NCBI GenBank assembly: GCA_022821275.1
Contig: JAJEDY010000067.1
Span: forward strand, 1 to 47,957
Direction of reading: 5' to 3'
DNA length: 47,957 nt
DNA from: Candidatus Latescibacterota bacterium
Lineage (GTDB): Bacteria; Latescibacterota; UBA2968
This document shows positions 8,512 to 16,982 of this stretch, piece after piece; within the stretch, counting starts at the first letter, position 1; each line of letters opens with the position of its first letter. The position numbers and the translations under genes were made by a program. Below the pieces are notes generated by a model. It saw only the letters and a program-made list of their open reading frames with translations, had not been told where the DNA came from and searched no databases.

Positions 8512-9306
8512 ATGAATACCGATCTAAACCGAATCCGCAGAGATGGTTGGACCGTAATAGAAGGCGTAATCCCGGAAAATGAGGTAGATGCAATACGCGA
8601 TCACGTATTGCAATCAACCGGGATACACGGCAGAGCAAAGGCTGCAAAGGAGGGCATCGGGCACGTGCCGGGATTTATACGCTATGACCAGTCCCTCGCG
8701 CCCTATCTCGCAGACGAAAAATTGATGGCTATCTTCGAAGCACTCTTTGGCTCCTTTGTCAAAGTGTCTTATGTCTCAGCGACCATCAACCGCCGGGGCA
8801 ATCCGCGGGGCAGATGGCATGCAGACTGGCCGTTTAATCAGATCAACGCCTCACATGTGCTTGCACCTTATCCAGATGCGGTAATGCATCTCACAACCCT
8901 GTGGATGTTATCCCCTTTCACCCCTGAGAATGGCGGCACATTGATCGTGCCGGGCAGCCACCGATGGTCGAATAATCCAACCGGAAATATAGATGTGGAC
9001 CCGACCGCGCCTTATTCAACCGAGATGAATGCAACGGGTCCAGCGGGAAGCGTCCTCGTGCTGGACAGCCGGATATGGCACGCAACCGCCCCCAATCAAT
9101 CCCAAAAGGACCGGGTATCAGTTGTCGTTCGCTATGCCCCCTGGTGGTTGAACACGCGCGTATTGATGCCGGGATCTGAAGAACGCAAAATGATGGTGGA
9201 TGAAACCGGCTTGACCGACAACGATCAAGAACCTGTACCCCGCCGTGTTTACGAGGAATTGCCAGAAAACGCAAAACCCCTGTTCCGACACTGGATAAGC
9301 GACTGA
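8512..9306 (+). CDS. Phytanoyl-CoA dioxygenase (PhyH) family protein 1
   Basis: Fe(II)/2-oxoglutarate-dependent oxygenase of the PhyH superfamily; substrate unknown. I start it at 8512, where AGGGACGA precedes the ATG. A longer frame overlaps the upstream gene. The iron triad is visible as His103 and Asp105 (RWHAD) with His190 (RIWHATAPNQ), and Arg201 is the likely 2-oxoglutarate anchor. FTPENGGTLIVPGSH is a characteristic PhyH stretch. The 264-residue chain covers the full double-stranded beta-helix. It lies 10 bp after the alcohol dehydrogenase and 11 bp before a second, clearly different PhyH gene. Confidence 0.88.
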   Translation: MNTDLNRIRRDGWTVIEGVIPENEVDAIRDHVLQSTGIHGRAKAAKEGIGHVPGFIRYDQSLAPYLADEKLMAIFEALFGSFVKVSYVSATINRRGNPRGRWHADWPFNQINASHVLAPYPDAVMHLTTLWMLSPFTPENGGTLIVPGSHRWSNNPTGNIDVDPTAPYSTEMNATGPAGSVLVLDSRIWHATAPNQSQKDRVSVVVRYAPWWLNTRVLMPGSEERKMMVDETGLTDNDQEPVPRRVYEELPENAKPLFRHWISD

Positions 9307-9317
9307 AAGGGAAAAGA

Positions 9318-10091
9318 ATGAGCACAGTCACCGAACAACATATCCAACAGTATCGAGAAGAAGGATACTGCCATGTGGAGGGATTGATCCCCGCCGAACT
9401 CATGGCGAACGCCTGGGCGCGAGTACGGGAAATAGTAGATCATCCACCCGATTGGAAAAAGGGCAGATTTCAAGTCCTCAATCCCGAAATATACCGCGCC
9501 TCTTCAGGCGAACCAGTGCCCAAGGGCATTCAACGTCCGGGCCTGGAAGAAAAAGTATTTGCCATCGTTGCAGAACACAACAATATGGCAAATGCAATGG
9601 CGGGAGTTTTGGGCGGCGATGTAGAACTCTTCACAGATCAGATAGGGGTTAAACACGGCTGGATTGACACTGAGCAGGGTGGGTGCAGTTATTTTCATCA
9701 GGATTCGTGGTACTGGAAAATCGATCCAGAATTGGGGTGCAACTGCTGGATCCCGATGCATGAAGTCGGAAAGAACGCCATCGCATTATCGGTCATGCCG
9801 CGCAGCCATATCGGCTGGAAACTCGTACCACACGAATCTTATTACGACGACCCGCCGATGTTCAGAAAATCCCGGGTGAATGGCGACGAAACCTATGAAC
9901 CCTTTAAGCGCCACCGCATCCCGCTAAATCAGATCGATTACTCCGATGAAGTCCTGGTCAAAATGAAACCGGGCGATGGCCTCTTCTTCTCAAATTACAC
10001 CTGGCATCGCAGCGAGCCAAATCGCACGGGCAACTCAATGGCATTTTACGCGATCGCATATCAGTTGAAAAATCGGGTTTCAAAATCTTGA
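9318..10091 (+). CDS. Phytanoyl-CoA dioxygenase (PhyH) family protein 2
   Basis: Second Fe(II)/2-oxoglutarate oxygenase of the cluster. The triad is His127 and Asp129 (FHQDSWYW) with His230 (YTWHRSEPN), and Arg236 is placed to bind 2-oxoglutarate. GWIDTEQGGCSYFHQD and CWIPMHEVGKNAIALSVMPR resemble the PhyH subgroup common in sponge symbionts and Planctomycetes, as far as I can judge by eye. Identity to the previous PhyH gene is low apart from the motifs, so it is not a recent tandem duplicate. GGGAAAAGA precedes the ATG. It is co-transcribed with its neighbours. Confidence 0.87.
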   Translation: MSTVTEQHIQQYREEGYCHVEGLIPAELMANAWARVREIVDHPPDWKKGRFQVLNPEIYRASSGEPVPKGIQRPGLEEKVFAIVAEHNNMANAMAGVLGGDVELFTDQIGVKHGWIDTEQGGCSYFHQDSWYWKIDPELGCNCWIPMHEVGKNAIALSVMPRSHIGWKLVPHESYYDDPPMFRKSRVNGDETYEPFKRHRIPLNQIDYSDEVLVKMKPGDGLFFSNYTWHRSEPNRTGNSMAFYAIAYQLKNRVSKS

Positions 10092-10118
10092 GTGGCTTGT
10101 GACAAGAAAGGAAAAAAC

Positions 10119-11003
10119 ATGGCGCGTGTTGGGTTGATCGGTATCGGAGATATGGGCAGTGGGATGGCTGCGAACATCTTGAAAAATGGCCATGAGCTTG
10201 TCGTGTATGATTTGCGCCCCGAACAATTGGAACCATTTGTCGAGCGGGGAGCTTATGCAGCCAAAAATGTTGGCGAAGTGGGCGAGCGCGCAGACTTCGT
10301 GTTCGTCATGGTCATGAACGGCGACCAAATTAAAGCGATCTTAAACGGTGGCTTGTTGGACGGCATGAAACCGGGATCGACATTTATCTGCACAGCAACC
10401 ATCTTGCGGTCGGAATTAGTCGAAATCGCGCAATCCTTAAAAGAGAGAGAGATTCGCGTCATAGACGCCCCGGTAAGCGGTGGCGCACCTGGCGCAGCGG
10501 CTGGCACACTGACAATGATGGTAGCGGCACAGCAAGATGTTTTTCAGGACGCGACAGAAGTCCTCAACGCAGTCGGAGAAAACATCTTCCATGTCGGCGA
10601 AGAGATCGGAGCCGGACAAACCGTGAAAGCGTGTCTGGCCGTCTTGACGGGCGTTACCTATGCCGGCATCTTCGAAACCCTATCACTGGGCGTAAAAGCC
10701 GGCGTAAAAGCCGAAACCCTGTACGAAGTCATCAACACCAGTGTGGTCGGCAGCTTTTTGTTCAGGGACACAACGCAAAACATCATGGAACGAAATTTTG
10801 TAGGACAAAGCCGCATTGGCACAATGTACAAAGACCTTGGAATCGCAAAAACACTGGGACGCGAATGCGGCGTGCCCTTGTTCACACTCTCATCGGCTGC
10901 GGAGTGGTTTCAGGCGGGCATCAGTGTGAACCCCGAAGAAGCGAACTGGGCCATCATCAAAATTTTTGAAAACATGCTGGGTATTGAAGTAAAAAAGCGG
11001 TGA
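10119..11003 (+). CDS. 3-hydroxyisobutyrate / tartronate semialdehyde reductase family dehydrogenase
   Basis: Beta-hydroxyacid dehydrogenase, oxidising a 3-hydroxyacid or reducing the semialdehyde with NAD(P). I choose the ATG at 10119 (MARVGLIGIGDMGSG), preceded by AAAGGA; a GTG at 10092 would add nine residues without a ribosome-binding site. The N-terminal GIGDMG is the Rossmann motif. DAPVSGGAPGAAAGTLTMMV (117-135 region) is the substrate-binding signature. Lys170 in GAGQTVK is the catalytic lysine, although the motif usually continues with Asn and here reads ACLAVLTG. At 294 residues it is a typical length. It sits between dioxygenase and isomerase genes in one operon. Confidence 0.85.
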   Translation: MARVGLIGIGDMGSGMAANILKNGHELVVYDLRPEQLEPFVERGAYAAKNVGEVGERADFVFVMVMNGDQIKAILNGGLLDGMKPGSTFICTATILRSELVEIAQSLKEREIRVIDAPVSGGAPGAAAGTLTMMVAAQQDVFQDATEVLNAVGENIFHVGEEIGAGQTVKACLAVLTGVTYAGIFETLSLGVKAGVKAETLYEVINTSVVGSFLFRDTTQNIMERNFVGQSRIGTMYKDLGIAKTLGRECGVPLFTLSSAAEWFQAGISVNPEEANWAIIKIFENMLGIEVKKR

Positions 11004-11021
11004 GGCGTAAGGAGCATACTC

Positions 11022-11882
11022 GTGAAACTCGGTGTAATTACAGATGGAATCAGCAGGGATTTTGAACACGCGTTGAATGTCATGGCGGAATACGATCTGA
11101 GATATCCAGAACTCCAGTTTGTATGGGATCGGGAAGTAGGAGACCACGACGCCGAACAAGTAGCGCGCATAAAAGCACTATTGGATCAGCACGACATGCA
11201 AGTCTCATGCATCTCGCGGCACAACTTTGGTGGCTTGCCCGTATTGCAGACCGAGATAGGAGATGTTGTATTTGAGGATCACGTATCGGGATTGCGGCGG
11301 TGCATTGACCTTGCAAAAAACCTCGGGACAAATATTGTCAGAATTATGAGTTGCAAAAAAGAAATGATACTATTTGGGTACAACGGCGCAGAAGATTGGA
11401 TTGTCACCGCTGGTGCATGGGATAAACTGGTAAAACTCCTGGCAGTCCCCGTTCAAATTGCCGAAGAAGAAGGCATAACACTCGTCGTCGAAACGGGTAA
11501 TAATGCCATGATCACATCGGGATATCTGGCGAGAAAATTGATCGACGAACTGGGTAGCTCCCACCTCAAGCTGCTATGGGATATTCCCAACACAATGTAC
11601 TGTACGGATGTCCCCTTCCCCGATGCCTACAATGAAATTCGCGATTATATCGGCCATATTCACATCAAAGACGCAAAAGCCGATATAGCGCGTGCGACCG
11701 TTGGATTCTATCCCCTGGGCGAAGGCGATGTGGGACCATACCTGGAACCCATTGCAAACGCGCTCAAACGCGATGGGTATGCGGGCGCGATCTCATACGA
11801 AAGCGTCTATCGCCCTAAAGGCGGCACATTTGAAGACGGGTTCAGGGCGAGCGTTGCAAAATTTGTGGAAATTTTTGGTTAA
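11022..11882 (+). CDS. Sugar phosphate isomerase/epimerase-type TIM barrel protein
   Basis: Member of the xylose isomerase-like / AP endonuclease 2 superfamily. It probably isomerises or epimerises a keto sugar or related hydroxyacid using a divalent metal. The start is GTG, with AAGGAG 8 nt upstream. Expected metal-site segments can be seen: LVVETGN (Glu), LLWDIPN (Asp), GHIHIKDA (His and Asp) and AISYESVYRP (Glu). At 286 residues the length is normal. It lies 18 bp after the dehydrogenase and 10 bp before the HEAT-fused dioxygenase. The substrate is unknown. Confidence 0.83.
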   Translation: MKLGVITDGISRDFEHALNVMAEYDLRYPELQFVWDREVGDHDAEQVARIKALLDQHDMQVSCISRHNFGGLPVLQTEIGDVVFEDHVSGLRRCIDLAKNLGTNIVRIMSCKKEMILFGYNGAEDWIVTAGAWDKLVKLLAVPVQIAEEEGITLVVETGNNAMITSGYLARKLIDELGSSHLKLLWDIPNTMYCTDVPFPDAYNEIRDYIGHIHIKDAKADIARATVGFYPLGEGDVGPYLEPIANALKRDGYAGAISYESVYRPKGGTFEDGFRASVAKFVEIFG

Positions 11883-11892
11883 GGAGAACCTC

Positions 11893-13335
11893 ATGGCTGA
11901 CCCAATGCGGTTATTGACCGATGGTGAAGTACAGCGATTTATCGTGGATGGATGCATGACCGTTCACGCGGATTATCCCCCCTCTTTCCATGCGAATATC
12001 CACGACCAGATCGAGACCGTCTTTGAAAAAGAAGGCAATCCCGGCAATAATATCCTGCCCCGGATACCGCAGATCGGACAGGTATTTGAACACCCCAATG
12101 TGAAAGGGGCACTGACCAGCTTACTGGGACCGGGATACATCTTGAATCCCCATCGACATTGTCACCTGAATCCCCCGGGACGAAACGGACAGCGATGGCA
12201 CAAAGACTGTTATGTATATGATCACAATTTGCGGCATCCAAAATTCTACTGGGTGCTCGCCTTTTATTTTCCCCAGGACACGACTGAAGACATGGGACCT
12301 TCGGGCGTATTGCCCGGCATGCAAATATACAAAACCATCAGCGATGTAAATCCCGTGCAAACAAAAGAAAAAGCGCGGGCATTTTGTGGACCTGCGGGTA
12401 CAGTAGCTCTAATCCACTTTGATTCCTGGCACCGCGCAACCGAAAATATCAGCAATAAAAATCGGTACATGCTAAAATTTCAATTTGCGCGCACACAGGA
12501 ACCACAAAAACCCACCTGGGATCACCAGAGCCGTGCGTGGTCCCCGGGCATTGAAGATCGGCATCCAGCCATATCACAAGACGTGTGGAACTGGATGTGC
12601 GGAAACGCACAAAAAGAACGTGAGACGCCAGAGAGCAATCTGAAAAATTTGATTCAAATCTTAAAAAATAGATCGGAATCTGAACGCCTGGACGCGGCGT
12701 ATAAACTCGCTGAATTTGGCGCGGAAGCAGTACCTGAACTCATCGCCGCCATGCGAGAGGAAACACTCGCGACAATTGATGAAACAGAAGCCAAAACACC
12801 GGACAATGCCCATGGAACAAATCCCACGAGCGGATGCGCGGCACTATCCCTCGCATCCATAGGAAAACCCGCAGTCACCGCCCTGACAGAGACATTATCA
12901 GACAACCACTGGTGGGTGCGAGCGGTTGCTGCCAATGTATTGGGACATATCGGATCAGACGCGGTTGCATCTGTGCCCGCTTTGAGAACCGCGATAAAAG
13001 ACAATCACTGGTGGGTGCGCCGCAATGCAATCGAAGCTCTGGGCGCAATCGGTGATCTTTCCCCCGAGCTACTCTCCAACCTGACAGAAGCACTCGGCGA
13101 TGAAGACTATCGCGTACGCCGCAACGCAGCCCTCACCCTCGCAAAATTCGGAGAATCGGGCGATATTGCAGTTGAAGCACTGGGAACAATGCTCGAAGAC
13201 GAAAATCGCTACAACCGCTTTTACGCGACTTATGTATTGCAGCAGATCGGCACACCCGCTGCACGAGATATATTATTCCACACCCTATTCAATTCTCGCT
13301 GGTGTCCCATCACGACCAAAGAGAATATGTACTGA
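11893..13335 (+). CDS. PhyH dioxygenase fused to C-terminal HEAT repeats
   Basis: A 480-residue two-domain protein. Residues 1-230 are a PhyH-type Fe(II)/2-oxoglutarate oxygenase with His103 and Asp105 (RWHKD), distal His180 (SWHRATEN) and Arg191. Residues about 250-465 are PBS-lyase-type HEAT repeats, for example DNHWWVRAVAANVLGHIGSD and the nearly identical next unit with DNHWWVRRNAIEALGAIGD. HEAT arrays bind proteins or scaffold complexes, so the enzyme may dock on a partner. I place the start at 11893, with AAGGAG 7 nt upstream; a much longer frame from 11692 overlaps the isomerase. It is the last gene of the operon and the third PhyH enzyme in it. Confidence 0.87.
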   Translation: MADPMRLLTDGEVQRFIVDGCMTVHADYPPSFHANIHDQIETVFEKEGNPGNNILPRIPQIGQVFEHPNVKGALTSLLGPGYILNPHRHCHLNPPGRNGQRWHKDCYVYDHNLRHPKFYWVLAFYFPQDTTEDMGPSGVLPGMQIYKTISDVNPVQTKEKARAFCGPAGTVALIHFDSWHRATENISNKNRYMLKFQFARTQEPQKPTWDHQSRAWSPGIEDRHPAISQDVWNWMCGNAQKERETPESNLKNLIQILKNRSESERLDAAYKLAEFGAEAVPELIAAMREETLATIDETEAKTPDNAHGTNPTSGCAALSLASIGKPAVTALTETLSDNHWWVRAVAANVLGHIGSDAVASVPALRTAIKDNHWWVRRNAIEALGAIGDLSPELLSNLTEALGDEDYRVRRNAALTLAKFGESGDIAVEALGTMLEDENRYNRFYATYVLQQIGTPAARDILFHTLFNSRWCPITTKENMY

Positions 13336-13386
13336 TCGCTTATGCAAAAAAAAATGATGCAAAAATTTTATTTTTTATTACATTAC

Positions 13387-13412
13387 ATTAAGTAAGTAAA
13401 AACTTACTTAAT
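13387..13412. repeat. Perfect 11-bp inverted repeat
   Basis: ATTAAGTAAGT (13387-13397) and ACTTACTTAAT (13402-13412) are exact inverse complements around AAAA. It lies between the dioxygenase operon and the DUF5916 gene. No T-run follows on the + strand, so an operator for the downstream gene is at least as likely as a terminator. Confidence 0.55.
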
Positions 13413-13464
13413 GCTATCTCACCGGGGTTGGGACTGACTACTGAACACTATCCAGGAGCAAAAT

Positions 13465-15951
13465 ATGATCAGAGCGTGCTTGCTTGGGCTTTTCTGTATA
13501 GCGATTTGCGCGCATCCGGCTGAAAGTGATGACACAGCCGGCATAGTCAAAGACATAACGGGCGATCTCGCTTATGTATCTGGACTCAATGGGGCGGCAT
13601 CCCTGGGAAGCCAATTGCAGATGGACAATGGGTCAACGCTTCAGGTCATCAAAAAACTCGACGACGACGTGCTCGTGGCACGAGTAGTTGAGGAAAACGG
13701 TTCACCCGTAAAGGTATCGGATCGCATTCGCGTTGTCACCACACAGACTTCTGACGATGCACCGCGCGCTGTTTACGCCACCCGCGTAGATAACGGTCCC
13801 AAAATGGACGGGCGTCTGGACGACCCTGCCTGGCAAAATGCAAAACCCATCGAAGGATTTGTACAGCGCGACCCGGGCTACTGGGTGCCGAGCACAGAAC
13901 GCACAACAGCCCGTATTGTATATGACCAGAGAAAAATCTATTTCGGATTTGAATGTTTTGATTCTGAACCACATAAAATCGTGGCAAATAATATGCGGCG
14001 CGATTCGCAATTGTGGGGCGATGACAATGTGCAAATTCTTCTGGATACTTATAACGACCGCCAAACCGGCGCATTCTTCTTCGTCAACTCTCTGGGTGCA
14101 AAACGCGATCTGATCCTATCGCGGGAAGGCCGCACCTACAACGAAGATTGGGATTGCATCTGGGAAGCCAAAGGACACCGACACGACAAAGGATGGTCGG
14201 TTGAGGTGGCAATTCCATTCGATCAACTGCGATTTAAGGACGAAGAAGATGCGGTATGGGGCATTAACCTGGCGCGATTTATCGCCCGAAAAACCGAATC
14301 GACAGCATTGATGGTGGGGCAAAGATCGACATCGCCAACGCAGCGCTATCGCACAACAGACCTCGCAGAACTCAGAGGAATAAAATCCTTAAAGACCCGC
14401 CGCGTATTTCAGATCAAACCCTATGTATTGCCCGGCGCAGTGAAAGATTTGCAGGCAGAAGATCCATCTACACAAAGTACTTTTGAATCGGGTGTAGATG
14501 TGCGGTATGGCCTCACACCCAACATGATACTGGATCTGTCTTACAATACAGATTTTGCCCAGGTTGAAGGGGATCAAGAGGAAGTAAACCTGACGCAATT
14601 CTCGCAATTCTTTCCCGAAAAACGCGAATTCTTCCTGGAGGGATCCAGTCTCTTTGATTTTGGCGAAGCCGCCACGAGACGCGGCGGGGACAGCCGCCCG
14701 CCCACGATTTTGTTCTACAGCCGCCGAATCGGCCTGGAATCCGGGGAACCCGTACCCATTCTCCTGGGCAGCAAACTGGCAGGCAAAGCCGGCAAGACGA
14801 GTATTGGCGCATTGAATGTATTGACAGATTCCAAAACGCTTCAGAACGATACATTTGTCCAGCGCAGCAATTTCTCGGTCTTGCGCCTGAAACACGACGT
14901 GATAGCGCGGTCAAATATCGGTGCGATTGTTGTGAACAAACAAACCCCTGTTCCGGGTGCGGGTTGGGACCAGTACAACCGCGCTGCCGGGCTTGATTTC
15001 AGTTACTCGCCATCCAATGCCCTCAATTTTCAGGGATTTTACGCAAAAACCTGGGATTCTGCTGAAAATGCGCCGACAGGGGCTGCAGGATTTTTACAGG
15101 CCACCTATTCGGGGGGTATTTATTCCAGCACGCTAAAATACGTCGATATTGGAGAGCATTTTCTACCCAAAGCCGGATTTGTCAACCGCCGTGCTGGATT
15201 GACGAGACTTCGGCGATACGAGGCGCGAGTCAGAGCGCGAATACCCGCCAACACGAATCTCATTCGCTATGTTTCCACGGGACCGAGATTTAGGCTTATT
15301 ACAGATCCCAGTGACCCAATAAATAAAGTCAAATTCTGGGACTTGCAGGTCTCGACTTACACGCGATTCAATGCCGGAGACTGGTACCGAGTCGAATTCA
15401 CGCGAACGCACGACGTGGTCGAGCGCACGTTCAAGCCATCGAAAAAGCGACCAGACATAATTATCCCACACGGCACATACAATTTTACGAAATTCGGAAC
15501 CGGTCCCTATCCGAGCCGCTCGCGGAAAGTCCGCCCCGAGTTCGACATTGAGATCGGCAACTATTACACGGGGAGGCGATATAAACTTTCACTCGAAAAT
15601 ACCTTCATGCCTTCTGGAAAACTTTCGATTGAAACCGACTATGAAGTCAACTGGCTGCGCCTGCCCCAGGGCAACTTCAATATTCAGGTATTGAGCAACC
15701 GCTTGATCTACTCATTTTCCACGGACTTTTATGTCAAATTATTCGCCCAGTGGAATAATGACCGCGAACAGGCCAGTGTAAACGTATTGCTGAATTACCG
15801 CTTCCGTCCCGGCAGTGATATTTACTTTGTCTATGATCAGGGATTTGACGTGACTTACGATCACAACCTGGATGACCGGGATGTCTTGCGAGAATGGAAC
15901 GAAAGAAACCGGGCCGTTCTCATAAAAGTCTCATACATGCTGGGAATGTAA
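13465..15951 (+). CDS. DUF5916 outer-membrane protein with CBM9-like N-terminal domain
   Basis: The 828-residue exported protein starts with a signal peptide (MIRACLLGLFCIAICAHPAES). A small beta domain (25-95) is followed by a CBM9/DOMON-like module at about 105-300, with the motifs MDGRLDDPAWQNAKPIEGF, WGDDNVQILLDTYNDRQTGAFFF and GWSVEVAIPFDQLRF. The rest is a large transmembrane beta-barrel as in DUF5916 proteins, including FPEKREFFLEGSSLFDFG and a string of amphipathic strands. The family is common in Bacteroidetes and FCB-group bacteria; a role in binding or importing carbohydrate is usually assumed but not proven. GGAGCAAA precedes the ATG. It is monocistronic, ending at a bidirectional terminator. 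Confidence 0.85.
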   Translation: MIRACLLGLFCIAICAHPAESDDTAGIVKDITGDLAYVSGLNGAASLGSQLQMDNGSTLQVIKKLDDDVLVARVVEENGSPVKVSDRIRVVTTQTSDDAPRAVYATRVDNGPKMDGRLDDPAWQNAKPIEGFVQRDPGYWVPSTERTTARIVYDQRKIYFGFECFDSEPHKIVANNMRRDSQLWGDDNVQILLDTYNDRQTGAFFFVNSLGAKRDLILSREGRTYNEDWDCIWEAKGHRHDKGWSVEVAIPFDQLRFKDEEDAVWGINLARFIARKTESTALMVGQRSTSPTQRYRTTDLAELRGIKSLKTRRVFQIKPYVLPGAVKDLQAEDPSTQSTFESGVDVRYGLTPNMILDLSYNTDFAQVEGDQEEVNLTQFSQFFPEKREFFLEGSSLFDFGEAATRRGGDSRPPTILFYSRRIGLESGEPVPILLGSKLAGKAGKTSIGALNVLTDSKTLQNDTFVQRSNFSVLRLKHDVIARSNIGAIVVNKQTPVPGAGWDQYNRAAGLDFSYSPSNALNFQGFYAKTWDSAENAPTGAAGFLQATYSGGIYSSTLKYVDIGEHFLPKAGFVNRRAGLTRLRRYEARVRARIPANTNLIRYVSTGPRFRLITDPSDPINKVKFWDLQVSTYTRFNAGDWYRVEFTRTHDVVERTFKPSKKRPDIIIPHGTYNFTKFGTGPYPSRSRKVRPEFDIEIGNYYTGRRYKLSLENTFMPSGKLSIETDYEVNWLRLPQGNFNIQVLSNRLIYSFSTDFYVKLFAQWNNDREQASVNVLLNYRFRPGSDIYFVYDQGFDVTYDHNLDDRDVLREWNERNRAVLIKVSYMLGM

Positions 15952-15973
15952 TCCATCTCCCACAGTTACAAAC

Positions 15974-16008
15974 AAAAAAGACCGGACAAAGCATCCGGTC
16001 TTTTTTTT
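15974..16008. terminator. Bidirectional intrinsic terminator
   Basis: AAAAAAGACCGGA pairs with TCCGGTCTTTTTT around a 7-8 nt loop, giving a T-run on both strands. It serves the DUF5916 gene (+) and the convergent SDR gene (-), whose TAA stop lies in the tract. Confidence 0.9.
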
Positions 16009-16759
16009 ATCCACGGCCGATATAAGGCATCTTGGTCGCCATAATCGTCATAAATTGAACATTCGCATCTAATGGAAGGCTCGCCATATTGAGTACGGCT
16101 TGTGCGACGCCCCTGACATCCATCGTAGGTTCTACCAGAGTAGATCCATTGGCTTGCGGAACGCCGTTTTTCATGCGCTCGGTCATATCGGTCGCAGCAT
16201 TGCCAATATCGATTTGTCCACATGCGATATCGTATTTGCGTCCATCGAGCGAAGCGGATCTGGTCAGACCCGACACTGCGTGTTTGGTCGCCGTATAAGG
16301 CGCAGAATTTGGACGGGGAACATGGGCTGAAATCGACCCATTATTGATGATCCTCCCGCCCCGAGGCGTCTGATCTTTCATAATTTTAAACGCCTCCTGA
16401 ATACACAGAAAGACACCCGTTAAATTGGTATTGACGACCGTTTGCCACTGCTCAAAAGTCAAATCCTCAATATTGACGCCAGGTGCGCCCACGCCCGCAT
16501 TGTTGAACAAAACATCCAGACGTCCAAATTTCTCTTTCGTCTGGGCAAAAAGATTTTCCACAGATGCGGGATCGCCGACATCTGTCGGCACAACAAGCGT
16601 ATTAGAATCATCTACACTCGATTCACTCACTGTGGCATTCAAAGTTTCTTCGCGTCGTCCTGCCAGAGTCACAGAATATCCCGCATCCAAAAAGGCAAGC
16701 GTGGTGTGTTTTCCAATCCCGCTGCCCGCGCCAGTAACAATTGCAACTTTACTACTCAT
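16007..16759 (-). CDS. Short-chain dehydrogenase/reductase (SDR)
   Basis: Classical SDR, an NAD(P)-dependent oxidoreductase of unknown substrate. I start it at 16759 ([16 protein letters not shown]), with AGGAG 8 nt upstream, and not at the longer frame from 16819. TGAGSGIG (9-16) binds the cofactor, NNAG (86-89) stabilises the fold, and the catalytic set Ser142, Tyr155, Lys159 is present (YTATK), with the structural Asn near 111. Arg35-Arg36 after the second strand suggest NADP(H). At 250 residues it is the standard length. It is divergent from the YWTD gene, with about 220 bp of AT-rich DNA between them that should hold both promoters. Confidence 0.88.
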   Translation of the reverse strand: MSSKVAIVTGAGSGIGKHTTLAFLDAGYSVTLAGRREETLNATVSESSVDDSNTLVVPTDVGDPASVENLFAQTKEKFGRLDVLFNNAGVGAPGVNIEDLTFEQWQTVVNTNLTGVFLCIQEAFKIMKDQTPRGGRIINNGSISAHVPRPNSAPYTATKHAVSGLTRSASLDGRKYDIACGQIDIGNAATDMTERMKNGVPQANGSTLVEPTMDVRGVAQAVLNMASLPLDANVQFMTIMATKMPYIGRG

Positions 16760-16982
16760 AGTCAAATCTCCTGATGGGTTGTGGTTTATGTCTAACGCAT
16801 GATAATACGCAAAACGCATAAGTCAAAAAATTTATGTACAGCCAGACGCCTGGAGATTTTAACGCAGCTTTCCACGTTCGAGCATCCTGATTATTTTTCT
16901 TTAGCAAATCTATAGCTATCATGTTATTATTCCTTATAACAATAATCAGTAACGCTAAAACTATAATTAAAGGGAGAAAACC

